A stretch of 20,529 bases of DNA from Bacillota bacterium (GTDB lineage Bacteria; Bacillota; Clostridia; Acetivibrionales; DSM-27016), in assembly GCA_023390115.1 (NCBI GenBank), contig JAEWDM010000008.1, positions 1 to 20,529 on the forward strand. Direction: 5' to 3'. Each line of letters starts with the position of its first letter. Positions within the stretch are counted from its first letter, which is position 1. Positions 1 to 6,149 of this stretch are shown in pieces. The notes under the pieces are model-generated. The model was given only the letters and a program-made list of their open reading frames with translations, did not search any database and was not told where the DNA came from. Position numbers and translations under genes: made by a program.

Positions 1-30
1 CTTTATGCGCTTGCCAAGCGTTATCTCCAT
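1..30 (-). CDS. N-terminal end of an XRE-type HTH regulator (partial)
   Basis: Only the first ten codons are inside the window. They read MEITLGKRIK on the minus strand, the usual opening of a Cro/CI (XRE) helix-turn-helix repressor, with a GGAGG ribosome binding site at 41-45, ten bases upstream. The upstream ATG at 34 runs into a stop after three codons, so the start at 30 is preferred. A minus-strand promoter lies at 69-98, and the divergent neighbour at 275 has its own promoter, a common arrangement for autoregulated repressors beside small accessory genes. The family assignment rests on ten residues and on context, so it is tentative. Confidence 0.5.
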   Translation of the reverse strand, partial: MEITLGKRIK

Positions 31-68
31 CGCATTAAATCCTCCGTTAATCCTTTATACTTTTATCC

Positions 69-98
69 ATTATAATTACAAAAAGTATAATATGTCAA
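69..98 (-). promoter_or_regulatory. Sigma-A-type promoter for the minus-strand regulator
   Basis: On the minus strand TTGACA (98-93) is followed after 18 bases by TATAAT (74-69). Both hexamers are perfect consensus. The start codon of the XRE-type gene lies about 40 bases further on. The spacer contains one copy of a repeated decamer (76-85), so a repressor bound there would block the promoter. Confidence 0.65.
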
Positions 99-138
99 TA
101 TTTATATGAAACAGAAAAGTTTATATGGTTACAAAAAG
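76..138. promoter_or_regulatory. Candidate operator: direct repeat TTACAAAAAG
   Basis: The decamer TTACAAAAAG occurs at 76-85 and again at 129-138, 53 bases apart, about five helical turns. The first copy is inside the spacer of the minus-strand promoter. The second lies between the two divergent promoters, 24 bases before the plus-strand -35 box. Placement suggests autoregulation by the XRE-type protein. The repeat is AT-rich and short, so chance is not excluded. Confidence 0.35.
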
Positions 139-161
139 CAAGATATTTTAGTAAAAAACAA

Positions 162-190
162 TTGACAAATTACGGTAGGTAACTTATAAT
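162..190 (+). promoter_or_regulatory. Consensus sigma-A promoter for the small HTH-like gene
   Basis: TTGACA at 162-167 and TATAAT at 185-190 are separated by exactly 17 bases, a perfect vegetative promoter. Transcription should begin near 197, upstream of both candidate start codons (227 and 275) of the following gene. Confidence 0.8.
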
Positions 191-274
191 TCGTTTATAG
201 AAATTAATGGAGAATTAATAATAACGATGGAAGAATATTGTAACATGTGTTGTGATATTCTTGAAGGACCAAAT

Positions 275-487
275 ATGAAAATAAAACGGGAAAAGGTATA
301 CAATGAGCTGTTTAAGGGACTCTGCAAAGGTAACTGCAACCGATTTGCCCGTGAAATGTCGGTAGATCCCGCACATTTATACAGGTTCTTAACCGCAGGT
401 ACGGGTGGCGGGAGAAAGATTATAGGGGGCGTTGTTAAATTTTGTATGAAAAACGGCTTGGATTTTAAAGAATATATTGAAATATAA
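275..487 (+). CDS. Small HTH-like protein of unknown role
   Basis: The product is 70 residues from the ATG at 275, which has AAGGA six bases upstream. An in-frame ATG at 227 would add 16 residues but its nearest purine run (GGAG at 209-212) is 14 bases away, so the shorter form is preferred. The segment from about residue 20 (NRFAREMSVDPAHLYRFL) looks like a short helix-turn-helix, followed by a glycine-rich turn (TGGGRKIIGG) and a C-terminal helix ending DFKEYIEI. Similar small proteins are frequent beside XRE regulators in Firmicutes accessory regions. That family memory is general, and no biochemical role can be given. It is divergent from the XRE-type gene at the window edge. Confidence 0.6.
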   Translation: MKIKREKVYNELFKGLCKGNCNRFAREMSVDPAHLYRFLTAGTGGGRKIIGGVVKFCMKNGLDFKEYIEI

Positions 488-534
488 ATTATAAAAAGCA
501 AGACAGGCTTATAAACTGAATAAATTTAAAGTTT

Positions 535-648
535 GCTGCCCGTTATAAAGAAAAACCATGTTTGTGTTTAATTAGCGGTAATCTGCAAACTCCAGTAATC
601 AGGCAAACCATACCTTTTTATTGTTTTTATTCTTTAATAACGGGCGGC
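535..648. repeat. 114-bp element bounded by inverted repeats
   Basis: The left end GCTGCCCGTTATAAAGAA (535-552) is matched on the opposite strand by GCCGCCCGTTATTAAAGAA at 648-630, with one mismatch that could pair as G-U and one extra base. The interior (553-629) is AT-rich and non-coding. A competing short pairing, AGTTTGC (530-536) with GCAAACT (585-591), could form instead of the long stem. It may be a small non-autonomous transposable element or a structured 3' region of the gene ending at 487. Confidence 0.5.
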
Positions 649-705
649 ATTTATATATAGTCATATATAGTCAAAACTTCTTATCATACTTTTCTCCTTT
701 ACTTT

Positions 706-740
706 GGCGTTGTGTGCGGAAGGCCCGCAGCGCCTTTTTT
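706..740 (+). terminator. Terminator-like hairpin followed by six T
   Basis: GGCG (706-709) pairs with CGCC (731-734), and TGCGG (715-719) with CCGCA (725-729), with an asymmetric internal loop, followed directly by TTTTTTG. It could end transcription arriving from the small gene at 275. Similar G+C-rich hairpins followed by TTTTTGTT occur inside the repeat elements further along, so it may belong to element DNA. Confidence 0.4.
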
Positions 741-792
741 GTTGTTGCTGGGATGACCTGCTTTGGAACACCACTGGGGGAGTTCCCTGCTT

Positions 793-846
793 GGGGACAG
801 TCCTCAAAAAAGGGGGACGTTCGAGAAGCGTCCCCCTTTTTTGAGG
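793..846. repeat. Interspersed element copy A, with a perfect 18-bp hairpin
   Basis: The left end GGGGACAGTCCTCAAAAA (793-810) is identical to the left end of the element at 1464. From 802 to 819 the sequence is a perfect inverted repeat of 829-846 with a 9-base loop. The inner part (813-835) has the shape of a left end fused to a right end, GGGGACGTTC then GAGAAGCGTCCCC, as expected of a copy that lost its whole interior. The outer right side keeps TTTTTTGAGG but not the TGTCCCC terminus. This suggests one copy nested within another. It would also be a very stable RNA hairpin. Confidence 0.55.
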
Positions 847-1091
847 GAAACAACGCTGATGTTAATGTTAGTAATTAAAGCAATATAATTAATTTATTAA
901 CATTACATGGGAGATAAGGTATAATTTTTTGATGTATTTTGGAAAGAAATTATTGGCTTAGAAAGACTTATGTTGATCTTGGGAATTTTAGAAAATGCTT
1001 ATGACTATATAATTCTAAATATTTATGAAGTGAATATTGTAACATGTTCATAAAAATGAATAGTATTAGTCATCATTGGGAGGTTTTTAAT

Positions 1092-1463
1092 TTGAGAAAA
1101 ATCACATATGAATATGTAATTTTATTTATTCAGATGGTGGTAATCGGATTTTTTCTTATTATATTATCTAATTATTATTTTGTATCACAAGCCAAGGATT
1201 TTCTAGGGAATGATATGTTTTCAAATAATGTTATGGGAGTTAGTATTTCACATGCAGAAAGAAGTCAGCAAAAGACAGATTATCAGATACCATACAATAC
1301 TTTTGAAGGAAAGTATATGATATATAAACATATATCATCAGACAATCATATAAAACGTGGAATATATGGCACCAATGACGTGTTCGATTTCAGTGCTTAC
1401 ATTCAGCAAGGAAGATTTTTTAGTAAAATGGACTTTCAAAATGATAATCCTACTGCCGTGTTT
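1092..1463 (+). pseudogene. ABC-transporter permease (FtsX/MacB-like), N-terminal fragment
   Basis: Translation from the TTG at 1092, which has GGGAGG eight bases upstream (1078-1083), gives a short cytoplasmic start, one membrane segment (about residues 9-29, VILFIQMVVIGFFLIIL) and an extracytoplasmic region ending QGRFFSKMDFQNDNPTAVF. The last part resembles the GRFF..EDF....VAV pattern of the MacB-type periplasmic core domain of exporter or bacteriocin-type permeases. The frame then enters a repeat element at 1464 and ends by chance at 1511. Nothing resembling the rest of the permease follows the element. About 124 residues remain of a family that normally has several hundred, so the gene is almost certainly dead. 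The family call is moderate. Confidence 0.55.
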
Positions 1464-1676
1464 GGGGACAGTCCTCAAAAACATGAATATATCTCACCAA
1501 AGGCCGGGTAACAATACCGCATGATATAAGCGGATTTGCGCGGGCTTTTTGTTTGCTGCTTTGGCAGACGGCGTATCAATTGGTCTTTACGAAAAGAGCA
1601 CGCAAGCCTATAAAGGTATGCAATTTGAGCAAACTATTTTTTAAGCAAATTTTAAACATTTTTGAGAAGTGTCCCC
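1464..1676. repeat. Interspersed element copy B (213 bp), interrupts a gene
   Basis: The ends GGGGACAGTCCTCAAAAA (1464-1481) and TTTTTGAGAAGTGTCCCC (1659-1676) are inverted repeats matching at 16 of 18 positions. The interior is non-coding and contains an imperfect hairpin (ACCGC...GCGG, about 1515-1535) followed by GGGCTTTTTGTTT, like the interiors of copies C and D. No transposase is encoded, so it is a non-autonomous element of MITE or REP type. Its left end lies inside the permease fragment. Confidence 0.65.
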
Positions 1677-1691
1677 GGAATTGCATGGCAG

Positions 1692-1712
1692 GGAACGCCC
1701 CTGTGGCGTTCC
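1692..1712. repeat. GGAACGCC / GGCGTTCC hairpin next to element B
   Basis: Perfect 8-bp arms (1692-1699 and 1705-1712) with a five-base loop lie 15 bases outside the right end of element B, preceded by GCAG. A related structure, GGAAC...GTTCC (765-786), lies just outside element A on the opposite strand and is also next to a GCAGGGAAC motif, so the hairpin seems to travel with the element ends. It sits in the upstream region of the AraC-type gene. Confidence 0.5.
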
Positions 1713-1781
1713 GAATATCCCGGCACCAAAGCAAAAAATGTGATAAAATATTATATACGCTTTCGGCAGGAGGATGTAACA

Positions 1782-2675
1782 GTGGAAAGGGCCTATGTAA
1801 AAACGCCGCTTAACAGTGTGCTTGAAATTAATAAAATAATATCCCTGCATTATTTTGAATATGTAAAGGATTTTAAGGGAATATTTGAGGATCATGATTT
1901 CTGGGAAATTGTATATGTGGATTTCGGAGAGGTTGAGGCTGTGGCCGAGGAAAGGCATCATATTCTACAGCAGGGGCAGGCCATATTTCACCGTCCCTGG
2001 GAGCTGCACAACATTTATGCGACAGGAAGCTTTGCAAGCGTTTTTATTGTAAGCTTTGACTGCTTTAATCAGGCTATGAGCTTTTTTGAGCGAAAAATAC
2101 TTATGTTGAACAATGCCGAAAGGGATTTGATTGCGGGAATACTCCGGGAGGGAAGGCTTATTTTCAACGAGCCCTTTGATATTATGGAGCAAACCGAGCT
2201 GATAAAAAAGCCCAATACTGTTTTCGGAGCAGAGCAAATGCTAAAGACGCAGCTTGAGCAGCTTCTTATAAGCCTGATACGCAGTGCCGCCGGACAAGGA
2301 CAGGCTAACTCCATTACCACAAGAACCCAGCTGCTGAACGAGCAGCATATTGTAGATACCGTTATATCGTTTCTTGTGGAAAACGTTTACGGATCAATAT
2401 CGCTTGATGAAATCTGCACGCACCTTTCCTTTTCCAAAAGCTATATTGAAATGCTGTTTAAGAGGGCCACAGGAGGCGGAGTTATCAAATATTTCAACAA
2501 AATAAAGATTAATGAAGCCAAACGCCTTATAAGTGAGGGAAAGTACAGCTTTACGCAGATTGCCGAAATGCTGAATTTCAGCTCTATACATTATTTTTCC
2601 AGAATATTCAAGCAGCATACCTGCATGACGCCCACGGGATATGAAAAGTCTGTAAAGACGCGCTCTCTTTTGTGA
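1782..2675 (+). CDS. AraC-family transcriptional regulator of the adjacent sugar operon
   Basis: The product has 297 residues starting at a GTG at 1782, eight bases after a perfect AGGAGG (1768-1773). Longer readings start inside the repeat element and lack a ribosome binding site. Residues about 35-85 form a cupin-like sensor (HDFWEIVYVDFGEV...GQAIFHRPWELHNI), as in the AraC ligand-binding fold. Residues about 195-290 are the paired helix-turn-helix domain, with SISLDEICTHLSFSKSYI as the first reader and TQIAEMLNFSSIHYFSRIFKQHT plus MTPTGYEKS as the second. The importer operon begins 149 bases downstream on the same strand, and its promoter lacks a good -35 box. This fits activation by this protein in response to the imported sugar. 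The ligand is not deducible. No clear promoter for this gene is visible downstream of element B. Confidence 0.85.
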   Translation: MERAYVKTPLNSVLEINKIISLHYFEYVKDFKGIFEDHDFWEIVYVDFGEVEAVAEERHHILQQGQAIFHRPWELHNIYATGSFASVFIVSFDCFNQAMSFFERKILMLNNAERDLIAGILREGRLIFNEPFDIMEQTELIKKPNTVFGAEQMLKTQLEQLLISLIRSAAGQGQANSITTRTQLLNEQHIVDTVISFLVENVYGSISLDEICTHLSFSKSYIEMLFKRATGGGVIKYFNKIKINEAKRLISEGKYSFTQIAEMLNFSSIHYFSRIFKQHTCMTPTGYEKSVKTRSLL

Positions 2676-2754
2676 TAGTTCCCCCCGAAACCACATTATA
2701 AAATAGTGCAAATCGAAAGTCATTTTATATAAATACATATGTTTTAAAAAAAAC

Positions 2755-2760
2755 TATAAT
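2755..2760 (+). promoter_or_regulatory. Probable -10 box of the amino-sugar importer operon
   Basis: A consensus TATAAT stands 65 bases before the start of the binding-protein gene. The expected -35 position holds only AT-rich sequence with no TTGACA-like hexamer, which is what an activator-dependent promoter tends to look like. The AraC-type gene upstream is the natural candidate activator. Confidence 0.4.
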
Positions 2761-2824
2761 GAAAGTGGAATAAGGGTGTCAAAACTATAACCAACAAAAA
2801 AGCAAAAGAAGCGAGGGGGAGCCT

Positions 2825-4231
2825 ATGTGTAAAAGATTTGCAGTAATTATTTTAAGCATTGTTATGGTTTTAGGTATGGCGGCCTGTGGTTTGAATCAGG
2901 AGACGGCACCTGAACAGACCCAGACGCCTGCCCGGTCCCAATCATCCGCTGAAGATACCCCGGACCTTTCCACTTTGGAGGGATGGGGCGCGGCAGTGAA
3001 AGCCAAATCGGAAGGAAAGGAAATCACGGTTGCTATGGCTACGCATCCCTCTACGGAAGCGTTCAGAAAAATGGCTGATGATTTCACCGGCTTTACAGGG
3101 ATTAAGATTAAATGGGACGTAGTCGAAGAAACAAACCTCAAAAGCAAACAGCTTCTGGATGTGCAGGGAGCAGGCAGCTACGATGTTCTCATGGTTGATG
3201 CGTTCTGGATGAGCGAATATGCATCAAAAAATGTGCTTGAGCCCATTGAGAAGTATGCGGAGGATGCCGCAAAGACACCTGAGTGGTTTGACTACGAGGA
3301 TATTATGCCTGCTTACAGAAACGGTATAGCAGGTTCAGGGGGAGTAAACTACGGAATTCCGACAGCGGGAGAGACGAGGTTTATTGCCTATCGAACCGAT
3401 TTATTCACAAAGTACAACAAGCAGCCGCCCAAAACGATGGACGAGTTCCTTGAGCTGGCACAGTTTTTCAATGGCAAGGAGGAAGGGCTGTACGGCGTTG
3501 CTATGAGAGCTCAGCGCGGAATCCATTTTGCATCGGGCTGGATGAGCCTGATGTACAATTTCGGAGGAGGCTTCCTTGATCAATCCACCATTGGAAGCGA
3601 TAAGGTAGTGGTTACCGCCAATTCACAAAAAACAGTTGAGTCTCTTGACTTTTATGTGAATTTGCTTAAATGCGCTCCGCCTGATGTAGGCACATATACC
3701 CATGAGGAGGCGCTGGGGGCGTTTATGTCGGGAAAATGCGCTATGTGGCTGGATGCAACCGCATTAGCAAACCAGATCACCAATCCCGATTCATCTAAAG
3801 TTGCCGACAAGGTAACCTTTGTTCCTACCCCCACCGGCTCGGATGGCGACGGCGCGGCACTTGCCGGATGGAATCTGGGCATTTCGCAGAAATCCAAAAA
3901 TAAGGATGAGGCGTGGGATTTCATAGCCTTTATGGCTGGCAGGCAGAACTCTATAGATTATGTAAAGGCCGGAGGTATTGCCACCAGGCAGTCTGTTTTT
4001 GAAAATCAGGAACTGGAGGCTCTTAACCCGTCGTTTGGCGCACAGAAGGAAGCGCTCATTGCTGCAAACGGGCTGGTTGAAAAGGGTTTGTCATGGATTC
4101 CCCAGCACGATCAGATCAATCAGATTCTTGAAATTGCAGGGGCATACGGGAGCGCAGCACTGGCAGGGGATATCCCGGTACAGGAGGCCTGCGACAAATC
4201 GCAAAAGGATATTCAAGATTTAATAGGCTAG
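2825..4231 (+). CDS. Sugar ABC transporter, substrate-binding lipoprotein (CUT1 type)
   Basis: This 468-residue protein is the extracellular receptor of a carbohydrate importer. The N-terminus is a lipoprotein signal peptide with lipobox GMAAC, making Cys21 the lipidated residue, followed by a Gln/Thr/Pro-rich linker to about residue 50. The body (KEITVAMATHPSTEAFRKMADDFTGFTGIKIKWDVVEE...) has the layout of family 1 extracellular solute-binding proteins. The closing segment WNLGISQKSKNKDEAWDFIAFMAG is typical of their C-terminal lobe. The start ATG is preceded by GAGGGGGA (2813-2820). It leads a five-gene operon with two permeases, an oxidoreductase and a NagA homologue, so an amino-sugar-containing ligand is inferred. 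A hairpin just after the stop may favour higher expression of this gene. Confidence 0.9.
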   Translation: MCKRFAVIILSIVMVLGMAACGLNQETAPEQTQTPARSQSSAEDTPDLSTLEGWGAAVKAKSEGKEITVAMATHPSTEAFRKMADDFTGFTGIKIKWDVVEETNLKSKQLLDVQGAGSYDVLMVDAFWMSEYASKNVLEPIEKYAEDAAKTPEWFDYEDIMPAYRNGIAGSGGVNYGIPTAGETRFIAYRTDLFTKYNKQPPKTMDEFLELAQFFNGKEEGLYGVAMRAQRGIHFASGWMSLMYNFGGGFLDQSTIGSDKVVVTANSQKTVESLDFYVNLLKCAPPDVGTYTHEEALGAFMSGKCAMWLDATALANQITNPDSSKVADKVTFVPTPTGSDGDGAALAGWNLGISQKSKNKDEAWDFIAFMAGRQNSIDYVKAGGIATRQSVFENQELEALNPSFGAQKEALIAANGLVEKGLSWIPQHDQINQILEIAGAYGSAALAGDIPVQEACDKSQKDIQDLIG

Positions 4232-4247
4232 CAGGTTCTGTGTTTCT

Positions 4248-4298
4248 TGCTCCCGGCAGTGCTTTATTCCTTAAAGGAACGGGCTTTTGCCGGGAGCA
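4248..4298 (+). other. Intercistronic hairpin between binding protein and permease
   Basis: An 11-bp perfect stem (TGCTCCCGGCA at 4248-4258 with TGCCGGGAGCA at 4288-4298) encloses a smaller TTCCTTAAAGGAA palindrome. No T-run follows, so full termination is unlikely. In many sugar importer operons such a structure protects the 3' end of the binding-protein mRNA so that it outnumbers the permeases. Confidence 0.6.
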
Positions 4299-4345
4299 GG
4301 GGATGCAAATTTGCCCAAGGCGTTAGAACGGAGGCAAAAAGAAAA

Positions 4346-5272
4346 ATGAAATCCGTAAAAAATAAAAAAGGAATACCGGGAGATGGCCTTGTCCATAACT
4401 ATCTGGTACGTAATCCCCATACTAAATTTATTTTTCCTGCCATGCTGACAATGGTTGTCATGTCCATTATTCCGACAATCTTTCTGTTTATAATCAGCTT
4501 GACCAACTACCAGCTCGGATGGGACTTTAGCAGGGCAAAATTTGTGGGGCTGCAAAATTTCATGCGGTTATTTTCCGGATCAGATCCGGATTTCTGGCAT
4601 TCTGTATTTATAAGCCTTGCCTTTATGCTTCTGGCTACAGCAATTGAAATGATTTTAGGTTTTTTGATTGCAATGCTGCTGAATTCCTGGGAATTCAAGC
4701 TAAAGGCATTGGTTATCGGTATTTTAATAATTCCGTTGGCGACGACGCCTTCAATTGCCGCACAGATGTGGAAATTAATGTTCAACGCAGAATATGGAAT
4801 CCTGAATTATTATTTGCAATTATTATTTAATGTAAAAGTAACGTGGCTTTCCAGCGATATGGCATTCTGGTCGGTGCTTCTGGTAGATATCTGGCAGTTC
4901 ACTCCCTTTGTGACGCTGATTGTTTATGCCGGCCTGCGCTCAATGCCCCATGAGCCGTACGAATCGGCGGCAATAGATGGTGCAAGCGCTTGGCAGGAGC
5001 TTACCAGGATTACTATTCCCATGATGCATAAGCTGCTATATCTTGCTTTGCTTTTTAGGGCCATAGACTCCCTTAAGCTGTTTGACACCGCTTATGTTCT
5101 TACTCAGGGCGGCCCTGGAAATGCGACCGAATTCTTAAGCCTGCATATTTACCGCATGGCAAATGCGCAGAACGGATTAATCGGAAGAGCGGCGGCAATT
5201 GCTATTGTGCTGCTCGTGTTGGTTACCGTAATCAGCAGCATATTAATCAGACAGCAGCGCAAGGAGGACTAA
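4346..5272 (+). CDS. Sugar ABC transporter permease (MalF-like, CUT1 type)
   Basis: The product has 308 residues from the ATG at 4346, ten bases after GGAGG (4330-4334). An in-frame reading that begins further upstream lies inside the intercistronic hairpin and lacks a site. About six membrane segments are visible, the first at residues 29-51 and the last at about 283-301. The cytoplasmic EAA loop that docks on the ATPase is at residues 206-213 (ESAAIDGA), followed by the usual Ile-Pro turn (RITIPMM). The segment FDTAYVLTQGGPGNATE is characteristic of MalF/UgpA-type permeases. It pairs with the next gene, whose ribosome binding site lies within its last codons. No ATPase is encoded in the operon, so a shared MsmK/UgpC-type ATPase elsewhere in the genome is expected. 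Confidence 0.9.
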   Translation: MKSVKNKKGIPGDGLVHNYLVRNPHTKFIFPAMLTMVVMSIIPTIFLFIISLTNYQLGWDFSRAKFVGLQNFMRLFSGSDPDFWHSVFISLAFMLLATAIEMILGFLIAMLLNSWEFKLKALVIGILIIPLATTPSIAAQMWKLMFNAEYGILNYYLQLLFNVKVTWLSSDMAFWSVLLVDIWQFTPFVTLIVYAGLRSMPHEPYESAAIDGASAWQELTRITIPMMHKLLYLALLFRAIDSLKLFDTAYVLTQGGPGNATEFLSLHIYRMANAQNGLIGRAAAIAIVLLVLVTVISSILIRQQRKED

Positions 5273-5275
5273 AGT

Positions 5276-6106
5276 ATGAACCGAAAATATATAAAACTGA
5301 TGAAAAATGCATTAAAAGGCATAGTACTCTTCTTTATCTGCTGTGGAGTTATATTTCCGTTTTTGTGGATGGTTGCTGTAAGCTTCCGAAACAAGGTAGA
5401 TATTTTTACCCCGGGAGACTGGTTTGTGGTACCCACATTAAAAAATTACGTTGAAATCATTAATACAAATGATATATTTGTATATTTTTATAACAGCATC
5501 GTTATTGCAGTTGTAACAACTCTCGTATCATTGGTTTTGGGAGGCCTTGCGGCATATGGCTTTGCGCGATATGAATGGCCTAAAAGGGAAGATCGGGCTT
5601 TTTTTGCACTGAGTCAGAAGTTCCTTCCTGCAATGGCGGTGGTTATTCCTTATTTTTTGATGGCTTCCTTATTTAATTTGCTGGATACCCGCTTGGTACT
5701 GATTATTTGCTACACCACCTTTAATATACCGTTTACGATATGGATGATGAGGGGCTTCATTGAGGAGCTGCCAAAGGAGCTTGAAGAGTCGGCTTTTATT
5801 GACGGCTGCACCAGAATGCAGACACTTCAGAAAATTATTTTGCCCCTGGTAGCTCCGGGACTGATAGCAACTTCTATTTTTTGCATTATCAATTCATGGA
5901 ATGAGTTTGTTTTTGCCAATTTCCTGACTACTATTAACAGCAAAACCGTCCCTACATCGGTTATGATGTATCTGTCGGTTTCGGGAGTTAAATGGGGGGA
6001 AATGGCAGCGACAGGTGTTCTTGCTGTCTTGCCGGTGCTGGTTTTTGCCGTATGCGTGCAAAAGCATATGATACGTGGTCTTACCTTCGGAGCTGTCAAG
6101 GGCTGA
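5276..6106 (+). CDS. Sugar ABC transporter permease (MalG-like, CUT1 type)
   Basis: This 276-residue inner-membrane protein is the second half of the importer channel. It begins three bases after the previous stop, with AAGGAGG (5261-5267) inside the previous gene, so the two are translationally coupled. About six membrane segments are present. The EAA loop reads ELEESAFIDGCTRMQTLQKIILP (residues about 168-190), with Cys178 in place of the usual Ala, a common tolerance. The end FVQKHMIRGLTFGAVKG-like tail (VCVQKHMIRGLTFGAVKG) is the usual MalG/UgpE C-terminus. Length and motif order are normal for the family. Confidence 0.9.
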   Translation: MNRKYIKLMKNALKGIVLFFICCGVIFPFLWMVAVSFRNKVDIFTPGDWFVVPTLKNYVEIINTNDIFVYFYNSIVIAVVTTLVSLVLGGLAAYGFARYEWPKREDRAFFALSQKFLPAMAVVIPYFLMASLFNLLDTRLVLIICYTTFNIPFTIWMMRGFIEELPKELEESAFIDGCTRMQTLQKIILPLVAPGLIATSIFCIINSWNEFVFANFLTTINSKTVPTSVMMYLSVSGVKWGEMAATGVLAVLPVLVFAVCVQKHMIRGLTFGAVKG

Positions 6107-6149
6107 TCCTGAAAAAAATATCTTAATTAAAATGCCAGGAGTGATTACT

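Larger units (their letters stand above)
488..1091. other. 604-base stretch without an intact gene
   Basis: This gap holds a 114-base inverted-repeat element (535-648), a terminator-like hairpin (706-740), a GGAAC/GTTCC hairpin (765-786) and a long perfect hairpin with repeat-element ends (793-846). The open frames crossing it are low-complexity translations of these repeats with no ribosome binding site. An AT-rich stretch with TATAAT at 1008-1013 but no clear -35 box precedes the truncated permease gene. Confidence 0.6.

Noticed and set aside
621..878. Open frames on both strands over the hairpin region (plus 621-878, minus 671-853)
   Set aside because: They translate inverted-repeat and homopolymer sequence, have no ribosome binding site and mirror each other because the DNA is palindromic.
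1662..1781. Longer N-terminus for the AraC-type regulator
   Set aside because: It would start inside repeat element B, has no ribosome binding site, and the AGGAGG at 1768-1773 sits ideally for the GTG at 1782. The ATG at 1774 is followed at once by TAA.
2701..2730. Possible catabolite-response (cre) site, TGCAAATCG..., upstream of the importer operon
   Set aside because: The spacing between half-sites does not fit the 14-base cre consensus.
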